Both the position numbers and the translations under genes were made by a program. DNA of 64,000 nucleotides, taken from the NCBI GenBank assembly GCA_963556495.2, contig OY747714.1, positions 49,390,041 to 49,454,040 on the forward strand, written 5' to 3'. The notes below the pieces were generated by a model, which was not told the DNA's origin, ran no database searches, and saw only the letters and a program-made list of their open reading frames with translations. This document shows positions 34,938-45,800 of the stretch, piece by piece (within the stretch, counting starts at the first letter, position 1; every line of letters begins with the position of its first letter). The DNA comes from Valencia hispanica. Its lineage: Eukaryota > Chordata > Actinopteri > Cyprinodontiformes > Valenciidae.

Positions 34938-36263
34938 TCAGATATTTTCTGCACCTTTCAGATGCAAGAGGTGCTCCAGAACTGTCATCACCTTCTGCTT
35001 CACTGAGTGCCACAACAGTGATAGCACGTAAGAGCTCTTTGCATGGTCCAAGCACTGTGACTGAAGAAGTTTTGCTAGTGACCTGACAAAGAGATCTTTA
35101 ACACGGTGTGTCTTCTTCTTCAGGCAATCCCACTGGCATATCATCTTGATGCAGTGTGCAACATCAACTCTGATAAAACAAGGAGGAAGTTTAGCAGATC
35201 GGGTTCCAAGATGGACATGAAAGTATTCATTAATGTAGGACTGCAGATCAGGGTGAGGAGTAAAAGCCCTGACCAGAGGACCAAGAATAGCCAGAGAAAA
35301 ATCACTCACAGCTTCCTTTGGCACAGGTGCACCCGAACGAATCCATTCTGTCAACCAGTTTACGATGGCATTAATATCGTGTTTTTCCGACAGCATTTGC
35401 ACTACTGGGACCCTGGGGCAATTTTTTGCTGTCAGAACGCCTTGATAAAGAAAGACATGACCAGATCTGCCATTTGGTCTTAGCAGTTTTTTCGCATCTG
35501 AGCCATTTGCTTTAAAGCACACAGTTAGTGGAGATTTTTTGGACAATGTTTTGTAGACATGCAACTGAGTTTGACTCCAGTAGTGACAGAAAAACCTGTC
35601 CAGTCCAATATCTCGGATGCTACCACAGTGAGGTACGCTATATTTTAATAACTGCAAAGATGCAATGATATCTTTGTCCCCTAATTCCAAATCTTTCCTC
35701 TCTTGTTTGGCCTTTCGCAGGGTGGCCACATTGTGGAAAGTGGCTTGGCTCAGGATCTCCAACATCCATCAGTTCTGCTGCCTTTGCTGACCTCCATACA
35801 GCTGGTTCCATTCTGCCTTCACACAGCTCTTTGGAAATCTCCTCAGGCAAGTTTCCAGACATGAAGCCCTTGGAACGGCCAGTGTGCAGAGAGATGTCTG
35901 TATTTCTAAAGTAACACTGGAGCACCATTGGGCTATAATTGCTGGCTCTGTGTCACATGACATTTCCAACTGGGCACGACACTCCTTACAGTGGCCTCTA
36001 ATGTCCAAATAATTATTGGTGGCGGTTGGATGGATCTTCGCTCTTCGGAACACAAGTGTGCAGGTGTTTTTGACCTTCTTCCAGATAAGATCGTTCAAGA
36101 TATGACTCCAAGTCCCAGGTTTCAAAATAGTATATTCTCTGTTTTGAGAAGGAGAAAACTTGTCTTTATATTCAACCTTTTCAGGAATTAACTTCACCCA
36201 GTCTTCAAAAGGTACCTCAAGCTGAAAGGCCTGACATCTGTCTACAGATGACTTTCGAGGCAT
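34938..36263 (-). pseudogene. MULE-like transposase remnant of the 5.3-kb transposon
   Basis: Starts MPRKSSVDRCQAFQ at 36263. A C-x-x-C type pair lies in GHCKECRAQ. After a frameshift around 35850 comes TGRSKGFMSGNLPEEISKEL, and after another a 275-residue open stretch (35765-34938). This contains VPVVQMLSEKHD, INAIVNWLTEWI, EAVSDFSLAILGPLVRAFT and CFIRVDVAHCIKMI. The WL-x-x-W, SDF and late C/H pattern recalls the RNase-H-like core of MULE transposases, with the Asp of SDF a candidate catalytic residue. No full DDE triad could be fixed. An acidic linker (DEEIEESDNVESVDEIQ, about 34910-34850) follows toward the protease-like part. Confidence 0.5.
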
Positions 36264-37452
36264 CTAAATCTGAATTAAAAGAAACTATAATTAAGATGGA
36301 TCAAATGATGACTTCTGACCTACGCTATATAATCAGCATGGAGATAAAAACCCAGTTCTCCAACCTACACATAGGAATTTCTAGTGCAGTAGCACATAGG
36401 GCTACTTAAATTGCATTGTTGGTATTATTCTGTGTCTGAATGTTGTTTTATATATTAACATGTACTGTACAGTGCTTTGGTCCAGTGAACCGGTTATTTT
36501 TTAAGTGCTTTATTAAATGTTTTCTTGAATCTGCAAATAAAAGTATCTGTTTTTAAAAATGTTGATTAAAAAATCACTCTTTCTGGCTTGATACAGTAAA
36601 TTTTACCATGTGTACTACACTGTGTATTTGCTCAATATCTAAAAACATGTATTAACTCGGTATCTAAAGTTTAATTGAAATATGCTCTTACCTTGTTCAA
36701 AAAATACAAAGGGTTGTAAAAAACCAAAAAACTACTTGAAATACCTTTCCTGCCAAACTTTTATTTGATGCAAAAACTGCTAGCTTGTTCGTTTGTTGTA
36801 AAAATGATGGCAATGCAGATTGTTCTGTTTATTTCAATAGAGATTTTGTTTGAATAATAAAGATCCACTTTAACATATCTCTAGCATGTCTTGTGTTTTG
36901 CAGGAGGATGTGTGGGACAGTGGTTAAGACAGGTGCAAAGCCGAACCTCTGTCAAGGGTTTGCCTCCTTGATATGTGCGTGTTTTTTTCTTATAAACTAT
37001 CTTGAAGAAGAATCTTGAATTTATAAAAGGAACATAAGTGAACAAATAAAATTGATTAATGTAGATGTGCTACAAATTTAGATCATAAAAACATAAGGAG
37101 ACATAAGATTTTCTTGCAGAACTTTATTCAATTCAATTAAAAAATACTTTATTGATCCCAGAAGAAAATTAAGTTATTGAACACATTTACACACAAAAGG
37201 CACACGGCTAGTTGATAAACATTTTCAAGTGTATATCTCAGAAACGGTAGCAGCACAAACCAGCACAAACGAGGCACTAATAAAGTAGACTATTTTGGTC
37301 CGTTTTGGAGCTGTCAGGGGGGACGGTGACCTTTGAATGACCTATAAAATAAAGTTTAATATCTCAAAAACCAAATCAGCACAAACGAAGCACTAACCAC
37401 TCCGCCAATTAGATTTTACTTTTCAAGTGGGTGGGGGGACAGCTTCACTGAG

Positions 37453-37700
37453 GTGTCGGCCGAGGCTCAGGAGTCAGGAGTTTGTCCCGTAACCAGTGGG
37501 TTGCTGGTTTGAACCTTCTCTCTGTCCAGCTCAGTCGTTGTGTCCTTGGGCAAGACAATTCACCCACCTTACCTGCTGTTGGTGGTCAGAAGGCCTGGTG
37601 GCACCAGGATATGGCATCCTCACTTCTATCGGTCTGCCTCAGGGCGGCTATGTTTCAAATAGTCGACACTGAGTGCAAATGGGAAGAATGTTGGTAAAGA
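37453..37700 (+). mobile_element. fragment of a common non-coding fish repeat
   Basis: Text GTAACCAGTGGGTTGCTGGTTTGAACC, TGTCCTTGGGCAAGACAATT and GGTGGCACC follows the order of a widespread teleost non-autonomous repeat. Its continuation (GCCTCGCTTCTGTCAGTGTG) is found displaced at 32638, inside the neighbouring transposon. No coding content. Confidence 0.5.
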
Positions 37701-37912
37701 GCTTCGTAGTGTAAATTTACATTTGGCATGTAGTTTAGTGTTCAATAGGTACATTTAGAGCTTACATAAATTATAGCATTTGAGTTTGAGAAGTAATGTA
37801 TAAAAGTTAAGATAAATAAAAATATGCTGGTTTAGTTAAATAATGTTGGATAAGTTAGTTAACTGTAGGAGTTAAATCCTTTGATCTTATCCAATTCACA
37901 TTTTTTAAGTTA

Positions 37913-38000
37913 CATATATGTATGTATGCATGTATGCATGTATGCATGTATGTATATATGTATATATGTATGTATATATGCATGTATATATATATATATA
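37913..38000 (+). repeat. (TATG)n/(TA)n microsatellite
   Basis: Alternating TATG, CATG and TA units lead directly into the left end of the Tc1 element at 38001, giving it a TA target. Confidence 0.9.
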
Positions 38001-39628
38001 CACTAAACAAAAATATAAACGCAACACCTTTGTTTCTGCTCCCATTTTTCATGAGATGGACTTAAAGATCTAAAATTCATTCCAGATACACAATATTACC
38101 ATTTCTCTAAAACATTTTTCACAAATCAGTCAAAATGTGTGATGGTGAGCACTTCTGCTTTGCTGAGATAATCCATCCCACCTCAAAGGTGTGCCACATC
38201 AAGATGCTGATCTGACATCATGATTAGTGCACAGGTGTACCTTATACTGCCCACAATAAAAGGCCACTCTGTAATGTGCAGTTTTGTCTCGCAGCAAAAT
38301 GCCACAGATGCCACAAGCATTGAGGGAGCATGCAATTGGCATACTGACAGCAGGAATGTCAACCAGATCTGTTGCTCGTGCATTGAATGTTCATTTCTCC
38401 ACCATAAGCCGTCTCCAAAGGCGTTTCAGAGAATATGGCAGTACATCCAACCGGCCTCACAACCGCAGACCACGTGTAACCACACCAGCCCAGGACCTCC
38501 ACATCCAGCAGGTTCACCTCCAAGATCGTCTGAGACCAGCCACTCAGACAGCTGCTGAAACAATTGGTTTGCATAACCAAACAATTTCTGCACAAACTGT
38601 CAGAAACCATCTCAGGGAAGCTCAACTGCATGCTCGTCCTCATCGGGGTCTTGACCTGACTCCAGCTCGTCGCCGTAACAGACTTGAGTGGGCAAATGCT
38701 CACATTCGATGGCGTCTGGCACGTTGGAGAGGTGTTCTCTTCACGGATGAATCTCTGTTTACATTGTTCAGGGCAGATGGCAGACAGTGTGTGTGGCGTC
38801 GTGTGGGTGAGCGCTTTGCTGATGTCAATGTTGTGGATCGAGTGGCCCATGGTGGTGGTGGGGTTATGGTATGGGCAGGCATCTGTTATGGACAAAGAAC
38901 ACAGGTGCATTTTATTGATGGCATTTTGAATGCACAGAAATAAGGTGAAGAGATCCTGAGGCCCATTGTTGTGCCATACATCCATGAACATCTTCTCATG
39001 TTTCAGCATGATAATGCACGGCCCCATGTTGCAAGGATCTGTACACAATTCTTGGAAACTGAAAATGTCCCAGTTCTTGCATGGCCAGCATACTCACCGG
39101 ACATGTCACCCATTGAGCATGTTTGGGATGTGCTTGACCGGCGTATACGACAGCGTATACCAGTTCCCACTAATATCCAACAACTTCGCACAGCCATTGA
39201 AGAGGAGTGGACCAACATTCCACAGGCCACAATTGACAATCTGATAAACTCTATGCGAAGAAGATGTGTTGCACTGCATGAGGCAAATGGTGGTCACACC
39301 AGATACTGACCGGTTCTGAGTCCCCAGACCCCCAATAAAGCAAAAAACTGCACATTCCAGGGTGGCCTTTTATTGTGGGCAGTATAAGGTACACCTGTGC
39401 ACTAATCATGATGTCAGATCAGCATCTTGATGTGGCACACCTGTGAGGTGGGATGGATTATCTCAGCAAAGCAGAAGTGCTCACTATCACACATTTAGAC
39501 TGATTTGTGAACAATGATTGAGAGAAATGGTAATATTGTGTATCTGGAATGAATTTTAGATCTTTAAGTCCATCTCATGAAAAATGGGAGCAGAAACAAA
39601 GGTGTTGCGTTTATATTTTTGTTGAGTG
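38001..39628 (+). mobile_element. Tc1/mariner transposon with about 270-bp inverted ends, DD34E
   Basis: The left end, CACTAAACAAAAATATAAAC, and the right end, GTTTATATTTTTGTTGAGTG, are inverted copies. The similarity continues inward for roughly 270 bp on each side (38001-38272 against 39357-39628). The element is 1628 bp, inserted in a TA/TG microsatellite, and carries one transposase gene broken by a single stop. Confidence 0.95.
38299..39309 (+). pseudogene. Tc1-type transposase with one in-frame stop
   Basis: From ATG 38299 (MPQMPQALREHAIG) to TGA at 39307, one frame throughout, except TAA at 38941-38943 after GILNAQK. The N-terminal helix-turn-helix (MSTRSVARALNVHFSTISRL) and the catalytic residues are present: Asp in LFTDESLF, Asp in FQHDNARPH, Glu in SPIEHVWDVLD. 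I count 34 residues between the second Asp and the Glu, the classical Tc1 spacing. A glycine-rich GGGGVMVW box is intact. Only one nonsense mutation separates this from an open 336-codon gene. Confidence 0.9.
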
Positions 39629-39650
39629 TGTGTGTATATATATATATATA

Positions 39651-39681
<31 letters not shown>

Positions 39682-39690
39682 TTATTCAGC
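39628..39690 (+). repeat. (TG)n/(TA)n microsatellite
   Basis: TGTGTGTATATATATA followed by a TG run on the right flank of the Tc1 element; the continuation of the microsatellite split by the insertion. Confidence 0.85.
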
Positions 39691-40491
39691 ACATGCATTT
39701 AATTCCAACAAAAGTATCAAAAAAAATGCATGGTTTTCCTAATTTTTATTTAAAAACACAAGTTTTTCCATTGTTTTTGGGCTGAGCCGGTTCCTTTTTT
39801 TTGCACAGTATTTCTCCTGCACGGCAGAATAAAGTGATCTTACCAAACAGGAGTGCATCATTTACAGTAAACGCAAACAAACAAACACCTGGACTTTTAA
39901 CCAACTAAGTAACTCACTAAAAACACTGACAATACCACAGTGCGTCGCAAGATTCAAAGTGCTTACGAGGAAGCGACACGCTGAACGAACCAATTACGTC
40001 AGCCGCACAAACCGAGGCCTCAGTCACGTGATTTCCCCATTCTTGACACACGTTTCAAATCAATGCTTCATTTGGCACACCCACTTTTGCTCAAGACACG
40101 CCTCTGAGCCTCGGTTCATGTTTCCCATTACTAGGCTTGTGTCTGCCCTTTTCTCCAGAGAGACAGAATAGACCGACAAGCCATGGCAAAAATAACTTGA
40201 ACTCCAACGTCGGCAAAATAAAAATAAATAAAAACCATTGAAGCTTAGCACCAAGGTCATGGTTAGCAATGTTTATGAATCAGGAAAACCATCCATCTAT
40301 AAGTGCTGTCAACTCACAGGATGCAAGATCTGCAGCAACATGAGAGCTAAACACAGAAACACTGACATGTCATGTATTTCAGTAGAGTTTGGGACTGTTA
40401 GGTTTCTGTGTCTGTTGGTTGCTGTTTGTTTTCTCACCTCACCTTGGAAATATTTTTATGCTCAGAAGAAGAAGACTGGAGTTGGAAGAAA
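39691..40491. other. non-coding; probable 5' region of the I-type LINE at its right end
   Basis: No gene seen. The LINE 5' UTR should begin somewhere in the last few hundred bases, but no boundary is visible. Confidence 0.4.
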
Positions 40492-41709
40492 ATGCCAAAA
40501 TCAAGACAAGAAGGACAGGCATCGGTGGGTAGGCATGGCTGTGCAGTGAATGAGAAGGAGTGGGGAGATATAGAGGAATATGAAAGTGAAGATAGTATGG
40601 AAATGAGTTTTGGACAGGATACGATGAAGGGAAAGAGAGGAAATAATTCAGATGGAGAAAAAAACAGGAAACAGAAAAAGGTAGTGCCAAATGAAAGTGC
40701 AGAAGAAGAGGAATGTGAATTTAAAATAATATTAAGATTCAGTGAGGGAAATGGAATAAATACAATGAGCCCGGTTAAGCTAACATATATTTTGAAGAAT
40801 CAGGTAGGGGATATAAAATTGGCAAAGGTTTTGAGAGATGGAAATTTACTACTTGTTTGCAAGACTGAAGAACCGAAAGAAAAGGCTCGGAAAATAAGAG
40901 AGGTGGGGAAACACAAAGAGATTAGTATGAGTAAGGTGGGATTGGGGGATCAAGGGCCAAAAGGAGTGATTTGGGGAATACCTGTGGAGGTATCCATGGA
41001 AGAAATCCAAACTAATATAAGAGGAGCAAAAATAAAAGATGCTAAAAGATTAACTGAATTCCGGGATGGAATAAAGAGAGAAAAGAAGGCAGTCTCGTTG
41101 GTTTTTGAAGGAGAAATTTTCCCATATCGAGTCTTCTTAGGTTGCATGTCTTATGCTGTGAGGGAGTACATACCAAAACCTATTAGATGCTTTAACTGCC
41201 AGAGATTTGGACATACGGCAAACATCTGTAAAGGGAAAAAGAGGTGTCCTAGATGTGGAGAGAATCATGGATTCGAAGAGTGTGGAAACAAAACAAAGCC
41301 AAAATGTTGTAACTGTGGAGGAGAGCAAAGTGCTGCTTATTTTGGTTGTCAGGTTATGAAAAGAGAAGTTCACATTCATCAAACAAAAGTACAAAACAAG
41401 ATATCTTATGCAGAGGCAGCTAAAATGGTTGGGGAAAATATAGTAAAAAGAGCTGGAACTCCAGTGGAGGAATCGTTTAAAGAAATGGGAAAAGAAATGG
41501 AAGGAAAAGTCTGGATAAATTTGAAAAAGCTTGTTACATTCATTGCAGGAGTAATTAATGCAACAATGGAAACAAAATCAAAGACAGAAAGGATTCAAAT
41601 TATTGTGAAAGCTGCTGCAAATCATTTAGATTTAAATGAGTTGTCGTGGGAGGAAGTTAGGCAAAATCTCAGTGCACAATCAAGTCAAGAAGGTGGAGGC
41701 ATAGGTTAG
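40492..41709 (+). CDS. LINE ORF1 nucleic-acid-binding protein
   Basis: An open frame of 405 codons from ATG 40492 (MPKSRQEGQASVG) to TAG at 41707. The frame extends further upstream, but this ATG precedes the first hydrophilic, protein-like stretch. An acidic N-terminus is followed by a central region and three CCHC/Cys-rich zinc knuckles: CFNCQRFGHTANIC, CPRCGENHGFEEC and CCNCGGEQSAAYFGC. After them comes SYAEAAK, common in jockey/I ORF1 proteins. It would coat the LINE RNA. It is fully open, unlike ORF2. Confidence 0.85.
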   Translation: MPKSRQEGQASVGRHGCAVNEKEWGDIEEYESEDSMEMSFGQDTMKGKRGNNSDGEKNRKQKKVVPNESAEEEECEFKIILRFSEGNGINTMSPVKLTYILKNQVGDIKLAKVLRDGNLLLVCKTEEPKEKARKIREVGKHKEISMSKVGLGDQGPKGVIWGIPVEVSMEEIQTNIRGAKIKDAKRLTEFRDGIKREKKAVSLVFEGEIFPYRVFLGCMSYAVREYIPKPIRCFNCQRFGHTANICKGKKRCPRCGENHGFEECGNKTKPKCCNCGGEQSAAYFGCQVMKREVHIHQTKVQNKISYAEAAKMVGENIVKRAGTPVEESFKEMGKEMEGKVWINLKKLVTFIAGVINATMETKSKTERIQIIVKAAANHLDLNELSWEEVRQNLSAQSSQEGGGIG

Positions 41710-42383
41710 TAAATGTATTAATCTTACAATGGAATGCAAGAAGTCTAATAGCAAATGGTCAGGAACTTAAAAGATATGTAGAGCAACAAATAGAGAAACC
41801 AGATATAGTATGTATCCAAGAAACATGGTTAAATAAAAAAATTGATTTTAAATGATTTCCATATATTGTGATTAGAGGGGATAGAAAAGATGGCATTGGA
41901 GGAGGGTGTTCTATTTTTATTAATAGTAATTTAAATTATAGAGTTATTAAAATGGGAAAAGAAGAAAAAGAATTTATTGGAATAGAAATATATACATATA
42001 GTGGTCAAATCTATATAATCAATTACTATAATCCATGTAAGAAAATAGATTTAGATAATCTCAAATTAATAATAGGCTGTGAATTTAAAATTTCTTTGAT
42101 ATGTGGAGATTTTAATGCTCATAATACATTATGGGGAGGAACAAAAACAGATGTGAATGGTGCAGTAATTGAGGAGTTAATAGATTATTTAAATTTAGTG
42201 TGTTTAAATGATGGAAGAGGAACAAGAATTAATATTAATACCGGTAGCACTTCAGCAATAGATATTACTTTAGTTTCTAATAAATTGGCGGGGAAATGTA
42301 AGTGGAATATACAGGATAGTTCTTTGGGAAGTGATCATTATTCAATTTTTATTAAGGTTTTTGGATTTAAGGAAGTAAACATC
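41710..42383 (+). pseudogene. LINE ORF2, part 1: AP endonuclease
   Basis: The frame from about 41715 gives LILQWNARSLIANGQELKRY and CIQETWLNKKIDF, then a TGA at 41853-41855. It continues in the same frame with GGGCSIFI, LICGDFNAHNTLWGG and SAIDITLVSN, and ends in LGSDHYSIFI. The order Asn (WNAR), Glu (QETW), GDFNAHN, DIT, SDH matches the APE-type endonuclease of non-LTR elements. It is cut by the LTR element after FGFKEVN. Confidence 0.85.
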
Positions 42384-42828
42384 TGTAATGGCAAAAAATA
42401 GTATCTCAGGGTTTCCATAATAAAGAAGACTTGAGTCCAAGATGGCGTTTAAGTATTTAATTCAAACATGTCTGGCCAGACACGGAGGGGACAGAGTTAC
42501 TCGTGCATCACCCTAACCAACCTTTCTAACTAACCGCTTAAATAGTATTCAGCAATCATTGTTTATCTCTGTAGACGTCTTCTCCATCCTTCATGCCCCG
42601 CCTCCAGAGTAACCGCTTCACGCGAGTCATAGCAACGCAATAAAGCAGCTCATCCGAAGGCCAGACTGTTATCTTACTGCCCCGGCGTCTGTCTCTCTGG
42701 TGACCTGACACATATATCTTTCTCATAACATTAAGCTGGAACAATAAGCTTGTCATTTTACCCTAGATGCATTCACTAAACAGAGAATATACACTTAATT
42801 CCTAATTGCATAACAATTTTCCACCACA
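42384..42828 (-). repeat. 3' LTR (left copy)
   Basis: Begins TGTAATGGCAAA and ends TTTTCCACCACA. It nearly matches the right copy, with differences clustered at 42585-42650. On the minus strand it starts TGTGGTGG and ends CATTACA, with the usual TG...CA termini. Confidence 0.9.
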
Positions 42829-45800
42829 ATTCCCTGCTTTTATTAACTTAAATAATACCATAAATATAAAGGAAAATTCAAAAGTGCTATCACAAACTCC
42901 CTAAAAGGTTGGTAGGTTGATCAAAAAACAGACAATGTTCAAAACACAAATTAAAATCAGACAGGAGACATGCTTGGCCATGGAATTAGCTCACAGTGAC
43001 AAATATTAGATCCTTCCAGATGACTTTGCTGAGACTCCTGTGCATTGAGACCGAAAACCCACGGGGTCTTCTTACGCCATTTTCTTGTGGGCAAAATGTC
43101 ATCTCAACAGCCCCTCGCCCCAGAGGCGGCCATCCACAGGTCTCGTCATCGGTCAGGATGTTCTAGATAAAACACAGAACAAAGGAGAAATTATGTAGCA
43201 TCTTCCAGTACACTTCAGAGGGTATTACATCAACACTAGGTGTTGAAATGTATACTCTTCCCTTGTGCTGTTTGTTGTCTGTTGCCGTGAAGTCAGCCTC
43301 CGCCATCATCCAGTGACCCGTAGCCACCGATCAGTCCTTCCTCAGAAAGGAGAGAGTGGTCACTCCTCAGAAGGTCCTCCAGTGAGAACATCCCAATGTG
43401 ACCCTTGGGAGCTGAGCTAATTGGGTATTAGAGCATTGATGTTCAAACATAGGTGAGCCAATTCACAAAAGATGAATAGGATGATTATGACAAGTATAAC
43501 CAACACACTCTGAGTATGGTTTTAGATCAACCTGGTGCAACTGTGTGCAAAAGCAATTCTAAACAACTCACAACCTGGTTAATGAGCCGAACCTCATCAA
43601 CTGAAGCTAGATTATAATTAAGGTAATTGTCTCCAAATCACTCTGTACTAAATCCATGCCAGGAAAAAGACAACCAACCATTCCAACTTGTGAGAGCAAA
43701 AAATCCCAAGAATCAACGACTCCCAGCAAGAAGTAAAGAAGGTTTTCAGATCAAATTAAAACTTTGTAAAGTTCCCAGACACAATATGTACTACAAGTCT
43801 GAACCCGAACCGAAATGGAATATGAAGTCAGACGTCAAGTCCAGGTAGTAAAAACCCTCATTAATTTATGACAGAGTTATGATTCACAAGAAACTCAATT
43901 ACTTGCAAATTACAATTCTCTTTATAATCCCTTAAAAATCTGTTCCAATTACTATCAAATCCAATTCCCCCCCTTTTTTAAGGCATCGTCTTGCACATGC
44001 CTTAAAAATTAAGAAACAAGGAAACAATAACTTCAACTGCTTCTCAAGTGTCAAGAAAAGAAACTTAGTAGGTTAAAGGTCATGCATAAGACACAACCTC
44101 AGAATCTGTGTATCCTGCTGCTGCCACTGCTGAGGCAGCTTCAACCCCCAGATGATCATATCCCAATCATTTAGGTTTGCAATTAGGTTCTTATATTTGA
44201 ATTACCTTGTTGTTGAAAGTGTGCTATACAAATAAAATTGCCTTGCCTTGCAAAAACTAAATAAAATAGTAAATTCCCCACATAGTTACCTAATGTATTA
44301 CAGAATTTTAGTCCTACTTGCATTAGCAACAACACTTCATTTCCCTCTGGGATCAATAAAGTATTTTGAATTGAATTAGACAACTTCTTCAGACCCTGCT
44401 TTTCCACAATCTAATTGATGTTACAGTAAGGATTATCATTGCAGCCACCTTAGTTAAAATTGTTTTACTCAGGACACAGTTTATTTACCTAATTAATATA
44501 TCTGCTGCTGTTATTTGCTCATCTGTTTCTTACAGTTTATTCTCTGTTAACTCCTTGAAGAAAACCAATACATTTATTCTAAATGCACAATTTTAAAACC
44601 TGTACAACTGTAAAACATCTCTAATTCAATTTATCTAACTCAGTTGCATGTTCAGATTTGAGTATGCCACTTCTATTTTAATAACAACGATGTCAAGTAA
44701 CCTTTTTACCTGTACCTGATACTCTTGCTTACAAAAGAAACGTTTCTTCATTGCAGTTTCTGTGTAGGACTTGAGTTATACTTTATACTTTACCGAAGTA
44801 ATTATCTATTTGCCCACTTTTACCTCTACTCAGTACTTTAGACTGCTTATATTTTAAAATTAGCCTTGTTACTCCTGTTTCATTTAGTCTTTTATTAAAA
44901 GGAACACAAAAAATTTACTGCGGTTTGATAGTAGGTCTCACATTTATTATTCTGACACCCTGTTTTTATGCGATCTATAGCATATAACACAGGTGTTAAC
45001 TGAATATTTTCCACATTTGTCCCGTCTTTAGAACAGTGACCTAAATTCTGAATCTATTTTTATCATCATTTGTCTTAATGAAGTAAACTACATTTTAAAA
45101 AATAGAAACCAAGTAATTTTAAACCCCACTGTGTGTGTAGGTTACACCTGTTGGTTTAAAGATCGCACTAAATGCATAATTTTCACATATACCATACCAC
45201 TTTATTTATATAGCACGTTTATACACAGCCGAGGCCGACCAAGGTGCTGTACAGAAGAACATCATATGCAGCTGAAACAGGTAGCCTAGTGTATCCCAAA
45301 TGTGTCATTATTATTTAACATTTTTATTAAACATTACTATAATTAAGTAAAAGTTCTTTTTGGTCGAGGTATGACTAAAGCTTTATTCGTTATCATTTAA
45401 TCTTCCAATCCTAAGTTTGTTTCATGATTTCTACCTCCTTTGTGTGAATCTAAATTATCTAAATGCTTCTATTATCTGTCACTTTGCTGCCGGTACAGCA
45501 GAAGTTCCCCTTCTTGGGAAAATAAAAGCATGATTCATGATTCATGAAGTTAAGCATCACTGTATTTTAATTTGGAAAGCTCATGTTTGAAACAGGAAGT
45601 GGTTTTGCGCAAAAAACAAACAGTTTGACAAACCCGGACTCGTTAACATCCAGGAAGTAACTGAAAACTCAAGACTAAACTTTTCGTCCAAACAGTGTTT
45701 AAGTTCCTATTTTAGACTTCCAGCCGCAGAGCGCTATTAACGCTTCATCAGTGTCGGGATCTATGATTGTTTACAACCAGAGAATCGCAGCACATCGGTC

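Larger units (their letters stand above)
32143..37452 (-). mobile_element. 5.3-kb decayed DNA transposon with transposase-like and USP-like coding remains
   Basis: Long inverted ends: 32143-32288 (CTCAGTGAAGCTGTCCCCCC inward to CGGTTTCTGAGATATTC) match the reverse complement of 37230-37452. The right copy is longer, with an internal duplication of GTTTGTGCTG-type text. Between them the minus strand carries a coding region (36263 to 33539) broken by several frameshifts and stops. Plus-strand text inside, near 32630-32720 (CAGCCTCGCTTCTGTCAGTG), belongs to another fish repeat, so the element is nested or fused. Target duplication was not established. The superfamily is uncertain; a MULE-like assignment is an inference. 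Confidence 0.6.

Noticed and set aside
34844..35483. Plus-strand frames of 80 and 125 codons
   Set aside because: Antisense to the transposase-like coding region, without features.
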